From Puia dinghuensis (GTDB lineage: Bacteria > Bacteroidota > Bacteroidia > Chitinophagales > Chitinophagaceae): a stretch of DNA of 21,397 bases. The notes beneath the pieces were generated by a model. It was not told the DNA's origin, ran no database searches, and saw nothing but the letters and a program-made list of their open reading frames with translations. Where the stretch lies: the NCBI GenBank assembly GCA_026224995.1, contig JAMFRX010000557.1:1-21397 (forward strand), given 5' to 3'. Position 1 is the first letter of the stretch, and each line of letters opens with the position of its first letter. Positions 14,162-21,397 of the stretch are shown here, in pieces. The position numbers were made by a program, and so were the translations under genes.

Positions 14162-15568
14162 TTAATGTTGATTTCCCGTGCCGTTGATCTGATAACAACC
14201 GAGGTCCACGCCGGGAAGGGTGACTTCGGTGGCGCCATAGATCGGGTCGATAGGCACGACGGTGAGGGGGGTGATATTGTTATTGCCTTTCCCGATGAGG
14301 GAAGAGCCGGGCGTCAGGTGAAAATCGAAATTGCCGATGGCCGTATAGGCGAAGAGCGGTTGGCCCTGTACGGGAAGGGGATAGTTCAAAAATCTGGGGT
14401 TATCGTACTGGACGACAGAGGTCCCGTCATAGGCATTTTGCTGCGGATCGGGGTAATAGAAATTAGCCGGCAGATAGAGGGAAGGATTGGGGATATCGGT
14501 AGGCATGGGTTTGGTACAGACGCCACCCCAGGTGAAGAACTGGTCGGCGATGACGAGGGAGTCCGCCCATTGATAGTTGTTCCCGTAGGTCAGGTGCGCG
14601 GTATCGGCCAAGGGGTTGTTGACGACGCGGTAGCCGACGCGGCAGTTGATGAAGGCATTATTGAAGAAGGCGCCTTCCGCGCCCTGCTCGTAGTCGATGC
14701 CGCCGGCGCGGGTGCCGGCCTGGATCTGGGTACCGCCGTTGACGAAGGTGCTGTTGTACATGACGATATTGGTTTGGGGGGCGCCCACGGGCTGACCTTT
14801 GTTGGAAGCTTTTTGTCCATTGTAGGCTGTGCCGATGAAGAAGTTATAGGCAACGGTCCCTACCGTACCCCCTTTGCTGTTCACACAGTCGCCGCCGCTG
14901 CCGCCGCATTTTTCGAAGGTGTTGCGGAAGACGTGGATCTTACCATTGGAGATGCGCATACAATCGTCGGTACCGCCATATACCCAGGAGTCTTCCATGA
15001 CGAAGATGCCGTTGGGGTTCTGGAAGAGAATGTTGAAAGAGGTGCCTGAAGATTGCTCCACCGACGGGCCATCGACATTGCCATAGGCTGCGCCGGCAAA
15101 ATCGATATGGGTCCACTTGAGGATCAGTCTGGGACAGGAGGTATCGCACATGATGCCTTTCCAGAGTCCTATGTGGGCCGGGTCCTGGGTGATGGGCAGG
15201 TTTGGGGCGTTGTTCTTGGTGACGCCGGCAACCGTGAACACGTTGGGCTGAGCCTGGGTGCCAAGGCTGATGAGAGAACCATGGACGAGGATGCCAGAGT
15301 TGGAATCGGCATCGATGGTGACGCCCGGTTCGAGGAACAACGTGTCGCCTGCGGGTACGTTGATCGTACAGCCGAGTACATAGGTATTGCCCGTTTGCAT
15401 CACCCCTTTGATGGAGCCGCAGAGCGGGGTATTGGCCGGGATGGCGCCGCCGGGAGGGGGCGGAGCCTTGTAGGCGTAGATATTCGATTTGTCTTCGGCC
15501 CATTTGTTACAGCCGGAAAACGTGGCGGCGAGCAGGATCAGGGCGAGAGCGAGAACTATTCGATTCAT
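14162..15568 (-). CDS. Right-handed parallel beta-helix lipoprotein
   Basis: 468 residues. The signal MNRIVLALALILLAATFSGC ends in a lipobox with Cys20, so the protein is a lipoprotein. A disordered Pro/Gly linker (about 34-46) is followed by repeated short strands and Asn/Gly/Asp turns: NVPAGDTLFLEPGVTIDADS, GIFVMEDSWVYGGTDDCMRI, then HVFRNTFEKCGG and NIVMYNSTFVNGG. That is the pattern of pectate-lyase-like parallel beta-helices. The C-terminal part (LTPGSSLIGKGNNN, VDLGCYQ) is the usual closing motif of this group. No catalytic triad can be assigned, so substrate binding or scaffold is as likely as an enzyme. It lies 21 bp after the TonB receptor stop and 9 bp before the phosphatase, and is surely in their operon. 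It fills the SusD-like slot but is not SusD. Confidence 0.85.
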   Translation of the reverse strand: MNRIVLALALILLAATFSGCNKWAEDKSNIYAYKAPPPPGGAIPANTPLCGSIKGVMQTGNTYVLGCTINVPAGDTLFLEPGVTIDADSNSGILVHGSLISLGTQAQPNVFTVAGVTKNNAPNLPITQDPAHIGLWKGIMCDTSCPRLILKWTHIDFAGAAYGNVDGPSVEQSSGTSFNILFQNPNGIFVMEDSWVYGGTDDCMRISNGKIHVFRNTFEKCGGSGGDCVNSKGGTVGTVAYNFFIGTAYNGQKASNKGQPVGAPQTNIVMYNSTFVNGGTQIQAGTRAGGIDYEQGAEGAFFNNAFINCRVGYRVVNNPLADTAHLTYGNNYQWADSLVIADQFFTWGGVCTKPMPTDIPNPSLYLPANFYYPDPQQNAYDGTSVVQYDNPRFLNYPLPVQGQPLFAYTAIGNFDFHLTPGSSLIGKGNNNITPLTVVPIDPIYGATEVTLPGVDLGCYQINGTGNQH

Positions 15569-15589
15569 AAAGCGATTGTATTAATAGGT

Positions 15590-18439
15590 TTAAAATTTGT
15601 AGCGGAATCCGGCGAGGAAGCTAAGCCGGTAGTAATCCTTTTGAGCCACCGTATACTTGCTGCCGGCGTCCTGGAACGGAACGGTATAACCCCCAGGCAG
15701 TCCGGCGTTGACTGTTTTATACGGGTATTTGATGTATTCCTTGTTGGGTGCATCGGTGAGGTTGTTGATCTTGCCGAAGAAGACGATATGATGGGTGACC
15801 CTTTTCTCCAGGGAGAGATCCAAGGTGCTAAACGGTTTAGCCCAGATGTCGAGGCCGTAGAAGGGAGACACTTGTGCGATCCGGGTACCGGTGTAGGAGA
15901 AGGCAAGCTGTACGTCGAGGCCGAGCTTTTGGTCTTTGTAGAGCAGGGAGAGGTTTCCGATATGGTCAGCCTGGCCTTGCAGAGGCCGGGTTTGATTCAC
16001 GTTAGTGGTCTGGATCCCCGCAGTTTGTGTTTCGGCAATGACATGCTTGGGCGTAGTTACGCGGGAATGGGTATAGGTGTAATTAGCGTTGATACCGAAC
16101 TTGCCGAAGAACTTGGTAAAGACGGCTTCCGCGCCATAGTTGGTAACCGGGTTGGAATTCTCCGGCTCGATATAAAGAGAGCTGGGGCCATAGAGGTTGG
16201 CAACGTAGTATTCGATGGGGTTTTCCAGCTTTTTGTAGAAAACGCCGACGAGGATCTGGTCCGCGAGCTTGGGAAACAGCTCATACCGCAGGTCGAGGTT
16301 ATCCGCACGCGTATGCTTCAGATTGGGGTTACCCTGGAAGGGGAACTCGTCATTAGAGTTATCGATATAGGGAATGAGGTCGTGGAATCCGGGGCGGCTG
16401 ATGGATTTGAAATAGGACAACCGAATCGCCTGGTTGCTGGTTAAACTGTATTTGAAGTGCACGCTGGGCAGGACATCCGTATAATGGATGGTACCACTGC
16501 GCTCGTTGGAGGTTACCGGCATGTTAGAATTGTAGTCGAACTGCGTATTTTCGACGCGCACGCCGCCCAACACCTGGAGGGATTTGAGCGCCATGAATTT
16601 GGCCTGGATATAACCTGCGCCCACCTTTTCGTGTGCCGTATAATCGTCGAGGTTTACTGCCGTATTGATGCCCTGGCTTTCACCGGGAGTCTGGAAGTAC
16701 AACGGTACGGACCAGACATTGGTATAGGGAACGTTTGGGTTGGGAACATTGGCCTGCATCGCGTATTCGTTGTCGTAGTTCGTCCGCGTTTTGTAGCGAT
16801 AGAGACCGCCGGTGGTGAATTCGACGTCGTGGCGGAAGATCGTGGGTTTATAGGTCAGGTTGCCATAGCCGGCGAGGTCCTGATCGGAATTGTGTTCCCA
16901 GCGATGGGTGACGACATTGGAAGTCCCGTTTGGGATCGTATTGGAGATACTGTCGATATTGCCTTTGGTATCTCGAACGACAAACTCATTCCATTTAATG
17001 GTAGCCTGGTCGGGCAGCTCCTGTTTAGCAATGGAGTAGGCTCCGGTCCAGTTCACGCTGACGCGGTCGCTGAGCTGGTGGTCGCCCTGAAGGGTGGCGT
17101 TATAGATATTCTGGATCTGCCAGGTGGAACGGTATTCGGGACTGATCAAGGTTGCCGTGGCGGTGGAATTCAGGCCCGCAGTGCTGCTGTCCGGTGTATA
17201 CCGGGTCTCATAGGAGTCCTGGTGGACATACATGTTGAACAGCGAGAGCTTGTTCCTGCTGTTGAAGATATAGTCGATCTTGTTCTGCAGGCCGAAACGT
17301 TGCGTCTGAGTATTGAACTGCCGGACGTAAGAATCGGAGGGGTTCAAGCTATTGGGCCCCGGGGTAACCTGGGGCTGTGCATCGGGGACGAGGCGGTCCG
17401 AAATGGTGCCTTTGAAGAGGCTCTGGTAGCTGCCCGAGAGGATGATCCCGAGTTTTCCGCCGGCGAAGCGATCGCCGACCGTGACGCCGTAGGTGCTGTT
17501 TACGGGATGTGGTCTGTTGTAGTACGTAAGGTTGCTGGTGGTGAAGTCTGAAGGCTGAGCCTCATAATTGTTTCCGCGAATCTCGGCGGGCGACGATTTG
17601 TTGATACCGGAATGGATAAAAGCCGTGAAGGGGCGATCCGAGAAAATGGTGCTATAGCCGGCAGAGCCATTAGCCGTTAGGAGGAAATGGTCCGGGGCGT
17701 TCTTCATCACGAGGTTCATGGTGCCGCCGATGGCATCGCCTTCCATATTGGGCGTGAGGGCCTTGATGACTTCGAGGCGTTCCAGCATTTCGGAGGGGAA
17801 GAGGTTCATCGGGACGAAGCGGTATACGTCGTCGGGACTCGGGATCTTGACGCCGTTGACGAGAACATTGTTATAGCGCTGGTCCATGCCGCGAATGATG
17901 GCATAACGTCCGTCGCCGGAGTTGTCGCGGGCGATGGTCACGCCGCTAACGCGTTGCATGGCATTGGCGACAGTGATATCGGGAGAGAGCTCGATGGTGC
18001 GGGCAGAGAGGATATTCTGAACAACATCCGACCGTTGTTCCAGCCGTCTTGCCGTATGGTCCGAACCGGCGGAGAGACCAGAGATCTGCACCTCTTCCAT
18101 GGTGATAGCAGTCGACTGCATGGCGATGCTGGCTTCGGCGAGCTCGTGACCAGGGCCTGTCTCCACTTCGACAACCTTGGAGGGAAGGTAGCCGATAGTC
18201 GATACCAGGATGCGGTATTTTCCCGGTGGGATATTACGGAAGGTAAACGATCCATCCAGCTGCACGGTAGTTGTGTAGTGTATAGGTTCGAGTACGACAT
18301 TGGCACCAATCAAGGGCTCACCGGTATGGGTGTCGAAGACCCTTCCCCGGATGATCTGGGAGAAGGCGGATGAACATATAAAGGTGGCCAGTAACAGAAT
18401 AATGATCCTCGAAGCGCAGGCGGGTAATCTCATTTGCAT
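15590..18439 (-). CDS. TonB-dependent receptor with carboxypeptidase-regulatory-like domain
   Basis: Outer-membrane active transporter of about 949 residues. From ATG 18439 the signal peptide reads MQMRLPACASRIIILLLATF and ends near SAFS-Q. A longer frame from TTG 18472 or ATG 18469 adds 10-11 residues ahead of it and is less likely. A CarboxypepD_reg-like domain (IRGRVFDTHTGEPLIGANVV to about residue 115) is followed by the plug, with ARTIELSPDITVANAMQRVSGVTI, then YAIIRGMDQRYNNVLVNGV, then GDAIGGTMNLV. A 22-strand barrel comes next and ends in the aromatic terminal strand LAGFRYKF. The plug resembles the TIGR01782-type receptors rather than SusC. It is the first gene of a three-gene operon with a beta-helix lipoprotein and an exported phosphatase. 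The transported ligand is unknown. There is no anti-sigma/sigma pair next to it. Confidence 0.95.
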   Translation of the reverse strand: MQMRLPACASRIIILLLATFICSSAFSQIIRGRVFDTHTGEPLIGANVVLEPIHYTTTVQLDGSFTFRNIPPGKYRILVSTIGYLPSKVVEVETGPGHELAEASIAMQSTAITMEEVQISGLSAGSDHTARRLEQRSDVVQNILSARTIELSPDITVANAMQRVSGVTIARDNSGDGRYAIIRGMDQRYNNVLVNGVKIPSPDDVYRFVPMNLFPSEMLERLEVIKALTPNMEGDAIGGTMNLVMKNAPDHFLLTANGSAGYSTIFSDRPFTAFIHSGINKSSPAEIRGNNYEAQPSDFTTSNLTYYNRPHPVNSTYGVTVGDRFAGGKLGIILSGSYQSLFKGTISDRLVPDAQPQVTPGPNSLNPSDSYVRQFNTQTQRFGLQNKIDYIFNSRNKLSLFNMYVHQDSYETRYTPDSSTAGLNSTATATLISPEYRSTWQIQNIYNATLQGDHQLSDRVSVNWTGAYSIAKQELPDQATIKWNEFVVRDTKGNIDSISNTIPNGTSNVVTHRWEHNSDQDLAGYGNLTYKPTIFRHDVEFTTGGLYRYKTRTNYDNEYAMQANVPNPNVPYTNVWSVPLYFQTPGESQGINTAVNLDDYTAHEKVGAGYIQAKFMALKSLQVLGGVRVENTQFDYNSNMPVTSNERSGTIHYTDVLPSVHFKYSLTSNQAIRLSYFKSISRPGFHDLIPYIDNSNDEFPFQGNPNLKHTRADNLDLRYELFPKLADQILVGVFYKKLENPIEYYVANLYGPSSLYIEPENSNPVTNYGAEAVFTKFFGKFGINANYTYTHSRVTTPKHVIAETQTAGIQTTNVNQTRPLQGQADHIGNLSLLYKDQKLGLDVQLAFSYTGTRIAQVSPFYGLDIWAKPFSTLDLSLEKRVTHHIVFFGKINNLTDAPNKEYIKYPYKTVNAGLPGGYTVPFQDAGSKYTVAQKDYYRLSFLAGFRYKF

Positions 18440-18657
18440 ATAGTTTTGCTCTTTCTGCAAAGATTTCATCAAAAAAGCCGAAGATGACCGCGAGGATGAA
18501 TTGTTAGCGATTAGGTAACGGTTTGGTAATAGTTAGTTTACAGTGAATACAGGGTATCTACAGATTCTCTATATCTTTCAGACAGTCTGGGAGTGTATGC
18601 CAGCTACGAGCGCTGTTCAATCCAGGATATCTCCAGTTTTTATGCCCACTTTTAAGA

Positions 18658-19257
18658 ATGGCCGAATTGGATCTCATCATACTACAAGACCAGGTGGCAG
18701 CTTTTGTGACGAAACTCTATGGCTCACCGGACCTGCCACATTATCCCTATCATAATCTCGACCATACCAGGAGCGTGGTAGACCATACCGGGGAGATGGT
18801 AGAGCATTACGGGCTCGGGGAGACCGATGCTTTTGTTCTCACCGTCGCGGCTTGGTTCCACGATACAGGGCATCTGTATGGCGAGATGCAGGGGCATGAG
18901 GAGAGGGGGGTCGGTATTATGGAAGAGTATTTGCGGGAGCTTGCGCCGGGACTGGTGGCGGGGATCGGCAGGTGTATCCTTGTTACAAAAATGCCCAGCC
19001 ATCCCGTGGACCTGGTGGAATGCATTATCTGCGACGCGGATACGTATCATCTGGGTACGGACTATTTCCGGCAGACGGATCCGCTGGTACACCAGGAGGT
19101 GGAGCTGCGGACGGGAAAGAGCTATCCCAACTGGGACCAGAAGACGCTGGCATTATTACGGCAGCATCGTTTTTTTACTGATTATTGCCAGGAGATGCTA
19201 AACGAAAAGAAACAAGAGAATATCGCGTGGCTGGCAGCGCGTGGACAAGATTCGTGA
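18658..19257 (+). CDS. HD domain phosphohydrolase
   Basis: 199-residue soluble protein of the HD superfamily, metal-dependent phosphohydrolases acting on nucleotides or cyclic nucleotides. Metal-ligand motifs are YHNLDHT (His32, Asp35 and His36 region), the HD pair His68-Asp69 in AAWFHDTGH, His80-Glu81, and the late Asp in IICDADTYHLG (about 126-128). In Bacteroidota similar small HD proteins occur as predicted nucleotidases, and some are fused to membrane domains (Pycsar effectors). This one has no membrane helix. ATG 18658 gives the family N-terminus. It is divergent from the TonB receptor with 218 bp between starts. The ABC operon follows 76 bp later with its own promoter. The substrate is unknown. 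Confidence 0.88.
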   Translation: MAELDLIILQDQVAAFVTKLYGSPDLPHYPYHNLDHTRSVVDHTGEMVEHYGLGETDAFVLTVAAWFHDTGHLYGEMQGHEERGVGIMEEYLRELAPGLVAGIGRCILVTKMPSHPVDLVECIICDADTYHLGTDYFRQTDPLVHQEVELRTGKSYPNWDQKTLALLRQHRFFTDYCQEMLNEKKQENIAWLAARGQDS

Positions 19258-19275
19258 TCGAGGGAGAATCTTTTA

Positions 19276-19306
19276 TTTGGCGATACAAAAAGAATTTTTA
19301 CCTTAG
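19276..19306 (+). promoter_or_regulatory. Promoter of the YtrA-type ABC operon
   Basis: TTTG (19276-19279), then 19 nt, then TACCTTAG (19299-19306). It matches the TTTG / TAnnTTTG pattern with one mismatch in the second box. The -7 box overlaps the left arm of the inverted repeat at 19302-19331. Confidence 0.6.
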
Positions 19307-19331
19307 TGTACTAGTTATCTAATACACTAAG
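19302..19331. promoter_or_regulatory. Operator-like inverted repeat over the promoter and start region
   Basis: Arms CTTAGTGTA (19302-19310) and TACACTAAG (19323-19331) are perfect complements. Extending inward gives 12-bp arms with one mismatch (TTAGTGTACTAG against CTAATACACTAA). The repeat covers the -7 box and ends 2 bases before ATG 19334. GntR/YtrA regulators bind such sites, and one is encoded in this operon at 21038. Confidence 0.75.
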
Positions 19332-19333
19332 CT

Positions 19334-20179
19334 ATGGTCACTATTCATAACCTGCACTTTTCCTATCGCAGCAAGCCGGTATTCAAAGGGTTGAGTCTCC
19401 ATCTGGAGCCGGGGCATATCTACGGCCTGCTGGGGCGTAATGGCATGGGGAAGTCGACGCTGCTGCGCAGCATCGCCGGATTCCTGTTCCCGCAGCAGGG
19501 GGAGATCGGCGTGCTGGGCCATCGCCCGGGCAGGCGGCAGCCGGCCTTTCTCCAGCGGGTGTTCCTATTGCCGGAGGACTTTTATCTACCGCCCATGGAG
19601 CTGCGGCGATGGGTGACCCTTCATTCCACGTTCTATCCCAAATTCAGCAGCGAGCAGTTTTACAAGGCGGCGACGGGCTTCGAGCTGCCGGTGGACGGCA
19701 GGCTGGACGAGATGAGCTATGGCCAGCAGAAGAAGGCGCTTATTTGCTTTGCGCTGGCGACGAACGCCAATGTCTTGCTGCTGGACGAGCCTACCAATGG
19801 GCTGGACATCGTAAGCAAGGGGCAGTTCAGGAAGGTGATGGCGGGAGCACTGGCAGAGGACAGATGCATCATCATCAGCACGCACCAGATCAAGGATCTG
19901 GAGAACCTGATCGACCGCATTACCATTATCGACGAAGGGAAGATCCTGTTCGACCAGACCATAGATGCGATCGCAGAGCGGCTGCTGTTCAGGTTATCGT
20001 ATGACCCGGAGGAAGTGGCCCGCGCCTTATATGCCGAGTCTTCTTTCCGGGGCAATGCCCTTATTCTTCCCAACACCGGGGGCGAGGAGAGCAGGCCTGA
20101 CCTGGAGATGCTCTATAAAGCCGTGATGCTCCATGGCGAGCGGCTGAACAAACTCTTTAGCCTAAAATCAACTAGATGA
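19334..20179 (+). CDS. ABC transporter ATP-binding protein (YtrB-like)
   Basis: 281 residues, one nucleotide-binding domain. Walker A is GRNGMGKST (34-42). The signature loop is MSYGQQ (127-132) in place of LSGGQ. Walker B is VLLLDEPTNGLD (147-158), and the switch His is His184 (ISTHQ). At the Q-loop position the sequence reads FLLPED with no clear Gln. The C-terminal 80 residues (after IDAIAERL) are an extension typical of this export-type subgroup. Its stop overlaps the permease start (ATGA). A strong inverted repeat and promoter lie just upstream. In YtrA-type systems such transporters respond to cell-envelope stress or antibiotics; the cargo here is not known. Confidence 0.93.
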   Translation: MVTIHNLHFSYRSKPVFKGLSLHLEPGHIYGLLGRNGMGKSTLLRSIAGFLFPQQGEIGVLGHRPGRRQPAFLQRVFLLPEDFYLPPMELRRWVTLHSTFYPKFSSEQFYKAATGFELPVDGRLDEMSYGQQKKALICFALATNANVLLLDEPTNGLDIVSKGQFRKVMAGALAEDRCIIISTHQIKDLENLIDRITIIDEGKILFDQTIDAIAERLLFRLSYDPEEVARALYAESSFRGNALILPNTGGEESRPDLEMLYKAVMLHGERLNKLFSLKSTR

Positions 20180-21033
20180 AAGCGCAGTCTGGCATTAATC
20201 AACATTTTTCCATGAGCCGCTGGTCGGCATTGCTGGCCCTCCACTGGGCGGATAACCGAAAGCGCTATCTGCTGGCCCTGCCGGCGATGATGGGCTTGCT
20301 GCTGGTCTGGTATTGCTTCCTTACCATTATGGACCGGTTCGATCCTCTGGACGAAGGCATGCAGCAAGTCACTTATATTTCGGGGCTGCTAGTGGTAGGC
20401 TGCCTATATGCCAGCACAATCTTCGCTGAGTTCGACAGCAAGGCCAAAGCCATCGCCTGGCTCTCCGTTCCGGCCTCGGCCCTGGAAAAGCTGCTCTGCG
20501 GTTTGCTTTTCGGGGTCGTGGTTTTCTTTGTCGTTTACAATGTGGTGTTCTACCTTGTAGATATACCCATGGTTCGACTCACCAATGAACTGATCGCGCG
20601 GCAGCACCGCGTTTGGCCCGGAGGGTATTCTGTCGGCCCCAGTAAGATCTATAATGTGTTTACTGGGAAGGGAGATGATCCGATGGACCAGCGCTATCAT
20701 CTTTATCTGCTGTCCTATCTGGCGATCCAGGCCGCGTTCGTGTTAGGATCGATCTATTTTACCCGGTATGCCTTTATAAAAACGGCGGTAGCGCTGCTCC
20801 TCTTTGTCTTGTTCTTTACGATTTTTCAATCGCGGATCATCGAGCGCGCTCTGCCCGGCGGATTCCGTCGCGGTCCCTTCTTCGATTGGATAAAGGGTGA
20901 TGGAACATTAAACGTCAAAATCATCCGTATCTCGCCTCTCATAGAGACCGCCCTGGGCTTCCTGCTGCTCTATGGAATACCCCCGGTCTTTTGGATCACC
21001 ACGTATTTTAGGATCAAAGAAAAAGAAGTATAG
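20176..21033 (+). CDS. ABC transporter membrane subunit, six-helix type
   Basis: 285 residues with about six predicted membrane helices: YLLALPAMMGLLLVWYCFLT, ISGLLVVGCLYASTIF, LLCGLLFGVVVFFVVYNVVF, AIQAAFVLGSIYF, AVALLLFVLFFTIF and ALGFLLLYGIPPVFWITTYF. The loop FAEFDSKAKAIAWLSVPASA with following LEKLL is a pattern I associate with Bacteroidota permeases paired with YtrB-like ATPases. A polar loop of about 60 residues lies between helices 3 and 4. It overlaps the ATPase stop by 4 bp, so the two are translationally coupled. It most likely forms the membrane half of an exporter with the preceding ATPase. It does not match a family with known cargo. Confidence 0.88.
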   Translation: MKAQSGINQHFSMSRWSALLALHWADNRKRYLLALPAMMGLLLVWYCFLTIMDRFDPLDEGMQQVTYISGLLVVGCLYASTIFAEFDSKAKAIAWLSVPASALEKLLCGLLFGVVVFFVVYNVVFYLVDIPMVRLTNELIARQHRVWPGGYSVGPSKIYNVFTGKGDDPMDQRYHLYLLSYLAIQAAFVLGSIYFTRYAFIKTAVALLLFVLFFTIFQSRIIERALPGGFRRGPFFDWIKGDGTLNVKIIRISPLIETALGFLLLYGIPPVFWITTYFRIKEKEV

Positions 21034-21037
21034 GCTC

Positions 21038-21397
21038 ATGCAGTTCAGAGAATCACAAGCTATCTATCTCCAGATCGCGGACTATGTCTGCGAGAGGATC
21101 CTATTGAAAGAATGGCCGCCCGGGGAACGTATCCCCAGTGTAAGAGAACTGGCCATCGAGCTGGAGGTGAATCCTAATACGGTGATGCGGACCTACGAGT
21201 TTCTGCAGCAGAAGGAGATCATCTTCAACCAGCGGGGGATCGGATTCTTCGTCAGCCAGCAGGCGATCAAACAAGCCACCCAATACCGGCTGGAGGCCTT
21301 CATGGAGAAGGACCTGCCGCAGTTGTTCCGGAATATGTGGCTGCTGGGCATGACCCCCGAGGAATTGGCCAAGCCCTTTGAGAAGTACAAGAAACAA
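21038..21397 (+). CDS. GntR family transcriptional regulator (YtrA subfamily), cut at the window edge
   Basis: The frame is open from ATG 21038 to the last base (120 codons, no stop seen). The N-terminal winged helix is canonical: AIYLQIADYVCERILLKEWP, then PGERIPSVRELAIELEVNPN, then TVMRTYEFLQQKEIIF and RGIGFFV. A short helical tail follows (LPQLFRNMWLLGMTPEEL). YtrA proteins are about 120-130 residues with only a short dimerisation tail, so the gene is probably almost complete here. It begins 4 bp after the permease stop. By analogy with YtrA it should repress its own operon by binding the inverted repeat at 19302-19331. In many genomes the regulator is first in the operon; here it comes after the transporter genes. 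Confidence 0.92.
   Translation, partial: MQFRESQAIYLQIADYVCERILLKEWPPGERIPSVRELAIELEVNPNTVMRTYEFLQQKEIIFNQRGIGFFVSQQAIKQATQYRLEAFMEKDLPQLFRNMWLLGMTPEELAKPFEKYKKQ

Noticed and set aside
15053..17551. Two very long plus-strand frames (463 and 364 codons) across the lipoprotein and TonB receptor
   Set aside because: They are antisense to genes with clear signal peptides and domains; their length comes from codon bias in a GC-rich genome.
18543..18755. Plus-strand 70-codon frame ahead of the HD gene
   Set aside because: It overlaps the start of the HD protein in another frame and shows no conserved pattern.

Overview
The window looks like a chromosomal segment of a Bacteroidota bacterium, most likely of the Chitinophagaceae type. 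The reasons are moderately high GC (by eye in the mid-50s percent), a TonB-dependent receptor with an N-terminal carboxypeptidase-regulatory-like domain, a long four-helix-plus-periplasmic-domain ABC permease typical of this phylum, promoter boxes of the TTTG / TAnnTTTG kind, and starts without clear Shine-Dalgarno sequences. I saw no rRNA, tRNA, insertion sequence, CRISPR array or phage module. Genus and species cannot be read from this sequence.

Layout. 1-2205 (-) is a truncated ABC permease running off the left edge. 2303-5209 (+) holds a GAF histidine kinase, a PAT-like acetyltransferase and a membrane acyltransferase. This block meets metE (-) tail to tail inside one hairpin terminator. 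5193-9405 (-) is a B12-linked block: a GNAT enzyme, a BtuF-like protein without a signal peptide, a compact cobalamin riboswitch, and metE. metE carries a one-base frameshift just after its zinc-binding His-x-Cys motif. 9474-9944 (+) is a RidA-family protein with a signal peptide.

9990-11560 is the accessory, partly decayed stretch. It contains an intact HTH-like gene translationally coupled to a 5'-truncated GNAT-like remnant, a fragment of a DUF1398-type gene, and a 31-residue hydrophobic peptide gene with a structured leader and a strong terminator. It ends with an unknown 85-residue protein. 11691-12762 holds a half-size EamA transporter convergent with a NarL/LuxR-type regulator. 12830-13387 (-) is a small outer-membrane barrel with a near-perfect Bacteroidota promoter.

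13520-18439 (-) is a tight three-gene operon: TonB-dependent receptor, beta-helix lipoprotein, exported histidine phosphatase. It reads as a surface uptake and processing locus of unknown substrate. 18658-19257 (+) is an HD phosphohydrolase. 19334-21397 (+) is a YtrA/GntR-type ABC operon (ATPase, permease, regulator), with a large inverted repeat over the promoter that is very likely the regulator's own operator.

The best leads for something undescribed are the small hydrophobic peptide unit, the TonB/beta-helix/phosphatase operon, and the metE frameshift under riboswitch control.
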